From Suillus spraguei (lineage: Eukaryota; Basidiomycota; Agaricomycetes; Boletales; Suillaceae): a stretch of 13,406 nucleotides of DNA. A program made the position numbers and the translations under genes. This document shows positions 7,081 through 13,406 of this stretch, piece by piece. Every line of letters begins with the position of its first letter. Position 1 is the stretch's first letter. Where the stretch lies: the NCBI GenBank assembly GCA_016800925.1, contig JABCPU010001183.1, positions 1 to 13,406 on the forward strand, given 5' to 3'. The notes below the pieces were generated by a model, which saw only the letters and a program-made list of their open reading frames with translations, made no database searches and had not been told where the DNA came from.

Positions 7081-10000
7081 CTAATCAACTCTATCGAGAT
7101 CTTCGTGTGGGGGTTCATCAATAGAAGGTCCATCTTTGTGTGGGGGTTCATCAATAGAATCATCCAAACCCGCACTTACTAGGGCTCCCACATCCCTCCA
7201 CATTCCCGAAAAGCTTGCAGACAAGGTGCAACGGATAGCAGCCTGGCGGTTTGCATATGCGATCAGACCTTCCGCAAATTCTAACCGCTCTACCATGCGA
7301 AGGGTTGCTCGCTCGTCCCACTGTCTGGCTTCCCATGCGAGAAACGCCAACACGCGCTGCATCTCGACCAGTAATAGCTGTATTTCTTCTTGCCACCGGT
7401 TATGTCAGGCCCTTGCCTTACACCATTCGACGTGGAGTGCTAAATCCACCGCAGAGTAAGTCTGTTGTCTTCAAATGAAAACATTGCTGCACGATCACTT
7501 ACTGTCTTGCAGCCCCTCGCTGTCATGCGAAGAGATCCCGTGAGTAAGCCAGATCCACGGCATGATTGCTGTGCCCAGAGTCTGTCCCCCAAGATTGCCT
7601 ATTGGTCTGAGGTCCTTTTTTTTCAGTGGTTGTAGGCCGCGATCCCACCCGACATGATCAACGTGCCTTGACAGGCAGACCAATGCGCTACGCGCACGCA
7701 AATATTTATCATGGCTGAGGACTAGTCGGTCATCAATGGCTTGTATGGTCTTCCGCGCCCGAGTATTGGCGCCTTGTCCACGTAGGTGCTGGCTTTTGAA
7801 ATGCAACAGCTGATGGCGAAGGCGTATATGAGATCGGCACTCGTCCAGAGCATCATTTGCCTGCGCAAAACGCAATGACCATTCTATGTGAAGTAATTTT
7901 GGATCGCACGGTGCATGGCTGCAGATGTCGGAAGGAAATAGCAGCTGAAAGTCCTCGGGTTTGACAGAATTGGGCCTCGGCCTTGGACATCTGCTTTCTT
8001 CGTCATCACTGGGCAAAGTACGGTTGAGGCCGGTAGCATTAGTAGCACGGAGTTGAGAGACAGATGGCATGTATAAGACTTGAATCTCGGTCCATACTTC
8101 AATACGATGCTGGAGACTATTGCTGCGTGCGAGGATCTTCGTTCATTGTTCATTTGTTGCATGTTGACCTAAGCTCCCGTTATCTGCATGAAGCCGTCGT
8201 CTAGAAAACATAATTAGTTTAGTATCACTTGAATTCACTTGCCACCTACTGTGCATGCTCAATATCCAGACCCGTGCTGATGAGAATGCTCGGCGTCACA
8301 ACTGAATGAAGTGAAACTGAAGATCTGTCCTCTAAATCTTGCGCATCTTGCATTAGTAGCTCTAGACGAACGGCCGCCTGCATTGTGGCTGAACTTCCGA
8401 TGAGACTATAAACAACTTGAATGAAGGCCGAAAAATTTACCTGTAACCCTGCTCTCAAACGGATTCGGATTCGAGTGGTCTAGCTCCCATGCTAAGACTT
8501 CGTTTGTCCAATTTGTGAGTGAGGCAACACCTAGGTCTGATTGCTTGATGGACTCTTCCAACTCCATAAGGGCATGGCGATGTTCTGTTTTGGCTTTGAC
8601 GGCTTCCTTGATCTTGTGGAGTAAGACACGACCTTTAAAAATACAACATTATAGTTAGTTTATGTCAACGAGGTGACTGCTGCAAAGACGTACCGAATGC
8701 AGTCACCTTCTTCCAGTTCCAATCGCCGAAATGGTCGTCAAGAACTTCTCGATGAGTGCCGGGCCCCATTTCCTTCGTACTTGCAGCGATGCAGTTGATA
8801 TCGGACCATCCACGTTCTGGCGCTTCCCCGTCTGTTTGACCGACTCCCGGTGTCCAGTTGAAGGAGAAATTAGTTTGGCAAGTGGCGATATGAGCAGCGA
8901 TATGAAACTTCGGCACAAAGAAGTTGAAGGCCGTGTGCGTGTGATTGGGTTGGAGTTGCGAAGGAAGGGCCAAAACGCGCTGCCAGAGCTTTTTGTGCCA
9001 CTGGCAGGCAATATCATAGGAAAAGTTGACTATGGGAGTGGATGGAAAAGTGGACAAGGCGGAGAATACAATGTAATCCATGTTCATATATCTGATGGAG
9101 GCATGAGTACCTGTAGCAATGGCATTGATAAAATTACTCACTTTTCGCCTCTTTGCAAATCTCCAACGCCATTTGCCAGCCGCATGTCGTGCCGCGCACA
9201 AACGACTGAGCCTACACCAGTTGCTGCGAGCCCTTTGGAAAGCTTGGTATCTGCCATGTTGATGGCATTGTGACTAACGCACATGCTCTTCTAAAGCATG
9301 TATTAGTATGTCATGATATAAGTGAAGTTAAAACAACATACCTCTTGCGTGACATCTGCATGATTGCGAAGGTATGTCTTGTACTGTCCTTCTTCCACAA
9401 AATACCCCCATCCGGGACTGAGCCCAGGGTCCTTGATATCATTCGACACGAGACGACGCTTAAGGCGAAAATTGGTGTCAATGGCCAAGAATAGCGAGTA
9501 AAGCCATCTGTGTAAAACAGTAAGTTAATGATTGAATGAGTAGACGGAGGAAAACATACCGTTCATTTGAGCTGACATGTGCTAAGTCCTCAGGGACATT
9601 TTTTCCGAGCTGCGGACAGGCAGGGCACAGGACTGCGAGTTGTCCTTGTTGCATTGCATCAACTCCCGCAGGGTCGTGACCGCGACCTGATCGTTTCAAC
9701 AATGTGAGATTCCGCCACTGTCTCACAATCCTCAGAAAAATGCGGTAGCGGTCCTGTGTGGATAAATTAGTCAGTAACAGGTTTGGTGCTGAGTAAAGTA
9801 AGAAACAGGTGTCACCTTGATAGGCTTAATGCCTGTGTTGTCGCTTCGACATGCAAGGCAATGATAAAACTCGTAAGTCGACACTTTAGACTCGAATGAA
9901 AGGAGGTGGAAATGTTCGAGAACTGCAAATGTTGCTGCAGTCCTCGGATCTGTTGTAGTTGATGGAAAGAAGCGGCCACGCAAAAGTTGTCTGTAGTGGG

Positions 10001-10833
10001 ATGGTGCATTCGCACAGCTACAGAAGTCAAGCCCGACCTCGTGTATTCCATGGACGTCGATTACAACAAAATCGTCCTCTCGGGCAGGTTTGGGATTGCG
10101 GCAGGACTGGCCAGCGTGATCTCCTAATTGGATGTGCAGGCCAAGGTGTTTTAAAGTCGTAGGGTGAAAATATCTGTCCTGCCATTGCTGAGATAGTGTT
10201 GTCAGAGAAAGGTACACCAAGTTGGTAGTAACCGAAATGCGAACCTACCTTGACTCGATGAAGTGGTAAATTCTGGTGGGATTTGATCATGCACAGACGG
10301 CAAAATAAATCAACTGAAAAACAATCCTCACAACGAAATGATGTGTCCAAGTCCCCACAAGCATGGCATGAATGATCAGCCTTCCCGCGCCCTTCTAATT
10401 GAATCAATTCATCTAGGTAATGCGATCGTTCTGAGGTCCAGATGTGCATCGGATCATCCTATCGTGGAAAAAGACAATGCAGAAGTCAGGTTTAGTTGAA
10501 TAAAAAAAGGAAATGTCGCTCACTTTAACCATCTGATTTTGTTTTTCGGTCAGAACATTGATATCATGAGGTTCAGTGTCCAGAGATATATAAGTCTCAT
10601 TCCAGGGATCAGTCTTGCAGCAGTCAGCGCTAACATCATAAGCGGTCTCTGAGACGTTGTCCGCCAGTAGGACAGCATCAAGATATCTTGTCTTCAGGTT
10701 GATTTGTCCAGTAGATTGAATTGTGAATACTCGATGGCGGTGGACGTTCTGGGAGGATTGTCCAGCAGAACCTGGGACAGGATGTCAAACAAGTCGAGGC
10801 TTTCTTGCTGGGACGGCCGCCTGCTCCAGCCAT
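7081..10833 (-). pseudogene. KDZ transposase with CxC2 cysteine cluster, 11 exons, two internal stops
   Basis: This is the transposase of a Kyakuja-Dileera-Zisupton DNA transposon. Exons, read on the minus strand: 10833-10524, 10458-10249, 10187-9816, 9753-9560, 9507-9342, 9290-9142, 9091-8694, 8632-8441, 8388-8250, 8200-7503, 7439-7081. Introns are 49-65 nt and all ten junctions keep phase, giving about 1,060 codons. Exon 2 holds the CxC2 cluster (CHACGD...CEDC...CRLCMIKSHQNLPLHRV). Exons 3-7 hold the transposase core: HIQLGDHAGQSC, CARHDMRLANGVGDLQRGEK, SYDIACQW (Asp codon 9015-9013), FVPKFHIAAH and TDGEAPERGWSDIN (Glu codon 8826-8824). Lesions: TGA at 8145-8143 (about residue 728) and at 7407-7405, both where relatives have Arg; and the start region (ATG 10833, MAGAGGRPSKK) is out of frame with the rest of exon 1. 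The core is complete, so a shortened but folded product is conceivable. Confidence 0.92.
7101..7159 (-). repeat. 33-bp direct repeat coding an 11-residue tail repeat
   Basis: The 26-nt word at 7101-7126 recurs at 7134-7159 with one mismatch, period 33 bp. On the minus strand it encodes SIDEPPHKDGP followed by SIDEPPHED at the C-terminal end of the KDZ protein, just before its TAG. The repeat keeps the frame, which fits recent expansion within a tolerant acidic tail. Confidence 0.85.
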
Positions 10834-11398
10834 GATTGTGAGTGAGAGTAAGAGCTAGTGTTGTCACACGGTGCAATGTGCTGTTGATATCACGTAAATA
10901 AGCTTCAACTGTGCCGACTTCAAGTGTAATCTATGTAGAGTTGGCCTAATGAGTGGGATTGAAAACTTACTAGTTTATTAGGTGGGAGAGCTTAAGACGA
11001 GGCATTGATTTGTATGAAAAGGAATTGTTGTAGGCATTGCAGATTGAGACAGGCGAGTTATGAGTTTTGGTCGGACCACAAGTCTTAGTATTGATCACCT
11101 CTTATGGGTGTTAACAGTTGTACTAGTAGTGCGACCATTACAATTTAATGAAGACCATACATATACTACCTATTTAAAATAAATCTCATAAGTCTAGAAG
11201 GTGGCAGCCCACCCAGTACTACGTTCCTGCATGCATTTTACTATGTTAATATCAATATGGCTCACTCAGAGACAACATCAATATATTTATTATGGTCGGA
11301 CTCCCTGAGCGTTTGAAAAACCTGAGCTTCTTTGAGCTCTGCTTCTTTTCAACTTTTTCTGAAACCTCTACCACTATAATTTCAATCCTAGTCCTCCA
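10834..11398. promoter_or_regulatory. Divergent intergenic region between KDZ gene and basic-protein gene
   Basis: This 565-bp stretch separates the minus-strand KDZ start (ATG 10833) from the plus-strand ATG at 11399/11402, so it should hold promoters for both. I see AT-rich candidates on the plus side (ctatttaaaat at 11169-11179, and caatatattta at 11279-11289) and pyrimidine-rich sequence before the plus start. I found no coding frame, terminal inverted repeat or duplication in it. Confidence 0.45.
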
Positions 11399-12181
11399 AT
11401 GATGGCACGTCCAACTATTCACAAAACGGTGCAAGAAAGAAAGGAGGCTGCACGAGAAAAGCACAGACGCTACTATGCCAAGTATGTCATAATTTTATTA
11501 ATTGTTCCCGATGCTGTTCCTGACGCCTACAGACATAGAGACCAAATCTTACAACGGCGGAGGGCGCATGGTGTAAAGAAACGTGACAAGGAAGCAGAGG
11601 CGATATCAAAAGAGATCTTGAGAGCTGTGGCGAAAGGATTGCATGGCTGTGAGGATGATGACGAGTCTGAATCAGACTCTAACAATTCCAGTGACGATGA
11701 TGAAACTGACACACTGTAAGTTCTATTCTGTTTTTAAAAATAGAAACATGAAATGAAATGAAAAATTAATGTCCAACAGATCCAATCTTCCGGCATGCTT
11801 ACTCGCCATCAAAGTCGCCAAGGACGACATGCTCACATTAATCGGTGCGACCCCTGCGAGTTCACCAAGGGAAAGTTGGGCGAGTACATCAAGAGCATCC
11901 CAGATGATTGCAGTACAAAGGGTGATATCTCTATCATCGTGAACTCAATCGGCGAGATTGAAAAACTACTCAAGCGTGTGATTTGTGCACAAGACAAGAT
12001 CCTAAATTTCTGTGGTATCTCACCTGAGTGGCATGCCGCTGACACGGTCTCTCGATTCTTGAAGACCACAGCCGCATACTTGGAGGACATTCAGCTTCTT
12101 GAAATGTCCGGAGGAATTGTGGAGCTTACAACGGCACAATGGTTGGGGGAACTAATGTATCAGAAGGACATCAGGATTTGA
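11399..12181 (+). pseudogene. Basic/acidic hypothetical protein gene with one frameshift
   Basis: Three exons: 11399-11481, 11533-11715 and 11780-12181. The introns are 11482-11532 (GTATGT...CTGAC...CTACAG) and 11716-11779 (GTAAGT...CAACAG). The N terminus is strongly basic (MARPTIHKTVQERKEAAREKHRRYYAK, then HRDQILQRRRAHGVKKR), likely nucleic-acid-binding or nuclear. An acidic serine-rich stretch (EDDDESESDSN...) follows, then a helical C-terminal domain (GEYIKSIPDDCS, AQDKILNFCGISPEWHAAD) ending TGA 12179-12181. In exon 3 the spliced frame reads SNLPACLLAIKVAKDDMLTLIG and then must shift by one base near 11847 to reach DPCEFTKGKLGEY. I take this as a 1-nt deletion. Similar hypothetical proteins, as I recall, are multicopy in Agaricomycetes; no function is known to me. 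ATG 11399 and 11402 are adjacent; either could be the start. Confidence 0.7.
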
Positions 12182-12410
12182 TTAGTACCATACATAATTC
12201 GCGACTACATACATTGAGCCAAAATACAGCTGCGAGCTTCTTCCAGCGCAAAAAAGTACATTTGGGGGCCCGTGCTGGGATGTTTGAGAGCAAAATATCG
12301 AACTATTATCATTCAATTCGTGCTACATAAGTATACCCATCCCACGATCGTGTGAGGCAACGTACGTGAACATTTTAATGACAGCGCTCATTGCATAACA
12401 ATTAATGTAG

Positions 12411-13406
12411 ATGGCACCCCGGAAATGGAGTACTCCTGAGCAGGAGGCCTGGCTGCGTCCTTGGTATGAGAAGTATCGCGCAAAGCAATCAGACCGAGCC
12501 AAGAACTGGGCAAATTTCTTTACCGACTTGTTGGGGGAGTGGCTTGATGTATTCCCCGAGCCAAGGCCAGCTACAGTGCCACCTATCGGGCCGCTGACCA
12601 GGGACGAGCTTGTGATCATGGATCAGGCTGAAGCCGAGCGAAAAAAGGTGCGTCGTCACCGCAAAATGTCCTGTTGAAACAATCATGTTAATAGATGCTC
12701 GCAGAAATTAGAGAACCGTTTCAAAAATAGCCTCGGGTCTACGAAGACGGGACGGCAAGCAAAGGCTGAGGCCACAAACGTCTTCAATGCGGTGCTGAAG
12801 AGTGTCACCGAATGTGAAAAGCCGACACGTTCCCTTCAGGAAGTCGAGGCGTATTCCAAACTTTACTACCAGAGGCGTGTAAAGGTCATGGTTGATAACA
12901 GACTAAAGGCAGAAGCTGAGGCGCTACAAGCCGAGAACAAGGTACTTACTAATGGGATGCGTGTAGCCATTGCCAAAAAGGAGGCAGCGAACCTCTACGA
13001 AGGAGAGACAAATGAAGTTAAGGCGGAGGTACGGAAGTACATCGAGGATGCGAAGATGCATAGAGACAACGAGAAGGAGGGAATGTGGAGCGAAGACGAT
13101 TATGGGAGGTAATGATCCATGAATTCTGACGTGTCAATAAGCTGACATGACTTCATAGAAATATTGAAAAACTCGCCGCTATGGTCAATAAATTCTTGAC
13201 CGGACTTGCGGATGCGACAGGGTTTTCATTCTCCCTCCTTGCAGGTGGCCCTTCTCCAGAGCTTGGTGGATTGATTGATGTCTATAGGTTAAGTCATCCA
13301 TGTTTATCCGTAGCATTCAGTACTCACCTCGGATACGAAGTTTTCATATAGGTCAAATGAAGTATGGAAACAAACTCTCAGAATCAAAACATTATCTGCC
13401 AGAGTT
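12411..13406 (+). CDS. Hypothetical MAPRKW-type Agaricomycete protein, 3' end outside window
   Basis: Four exons: 12411-12647, 12705-13108, 13159-13287 and 13352 onward. The introns are 12648-12704, 13109-13158 (with CTGAC branch) and 13288-13351, and all junctions keep phase. The protein starts MAPRKWSTPEQEAWLRPWYEKY, followed by FFTDLLGEWLDVFPEP, a Lys/Arg-rich part, a coiled-coil-like helical region (RLKAEAEALQAENKVL) and NLYEGETNEVKAEVRKY, then NIEKLAAMVNKF...TGFSFSLLAGGPSPE. I recognise the layout (short basic start, WF/FPEP block, NIEKL and GGP segments) as a common multicopy hypothetical family of Agaricomycetes with no assigned function. No lesion is visible, unlike its neighbours. 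It lies 229 bp downstream of the basic-protein gene in the same orientation. Confidence 0.82.

Noticed and set aside
8731..9273. 180-codon plus-strand ORF opposite the KDZ core
   Set aside because: It runs across KDZ exons and introns in antisense; the KDZ motifs on the minus strand explain the open frame.
10834..11398. Terminal inverted repeat or target duplication of the KDZ element
   Set aside because: Comparison by eye with 6810-7080 gave no inverted match longer than a few bases; the true ends may lie outside the window.

Overview
The window looks like a transposon-rich accessory region of a filamentous basidiomycete, probably an Agaricomycete. Genes are broken by many short GT-AG introns (about 48-85 nt) with CTGAC/CTAAC-type branch sites. 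A KDZ (Kyakuja-Dileera-Zisupton) transposase with a CxC2-type cysteine cluster is present, as is an intron-bearing Helitron. There are no bacterial operons, ribosome binding sites or tRNAs.

Left third (1-5154): the rest of an autonomous Helitron Rep/helicase gene on the + strand. Its left end is cut by the window. The HUH nuclease motif and the tyrosine pair are still readable, but the gene is dead: three frameshifts, a TGG-to-TGA stop, a Walker B Glu-to-Lys change and a deletion of helicase motif V. It is almost free of CpG. Downstream lie two same-orientation copies of an unusual three-hairpin array (3744-3998 and 4899-5154) with the same end tag. Between them are a 50-bp-period duplication, a decayed hairpin unit and a G-rich heptamer minisatellite with G-quadruplex potential.

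Middle (5155-7080): possible minus-strand splice modules, a cluster of ACGCGCA motifs, an unrecognised three-exon plus-strand gene ending at 6209, and an A1 aspartic protease gene that has its promoter, signal peptide, propeptide and first catalytic Asp but stops matching the family near 6810.

Right half (7081-13406): a minus-strand KDZ transposase gene of 11 exons. The splice phases fit at all ten junctions, and the transposase core is intact. It has two C-terminal stops, both best explained as CGA-to-TGA at CpG, and an N-terminal frame problem. Divergent from it, about 570 bp away, are two plus-strand genes in tandem: a basic, then acidic, then helical protein with one apparent frameshift, and a MAPRKW... 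protein that is intact as far as the window goes. Both resemble hypothetical protein families I recall as multicopy in Agaricomycete genomes. The layout is compatible with a KDZ element carrying passenger genes, but I could not find terminal inverted repeats or target duplications, so that is a hypothesis.
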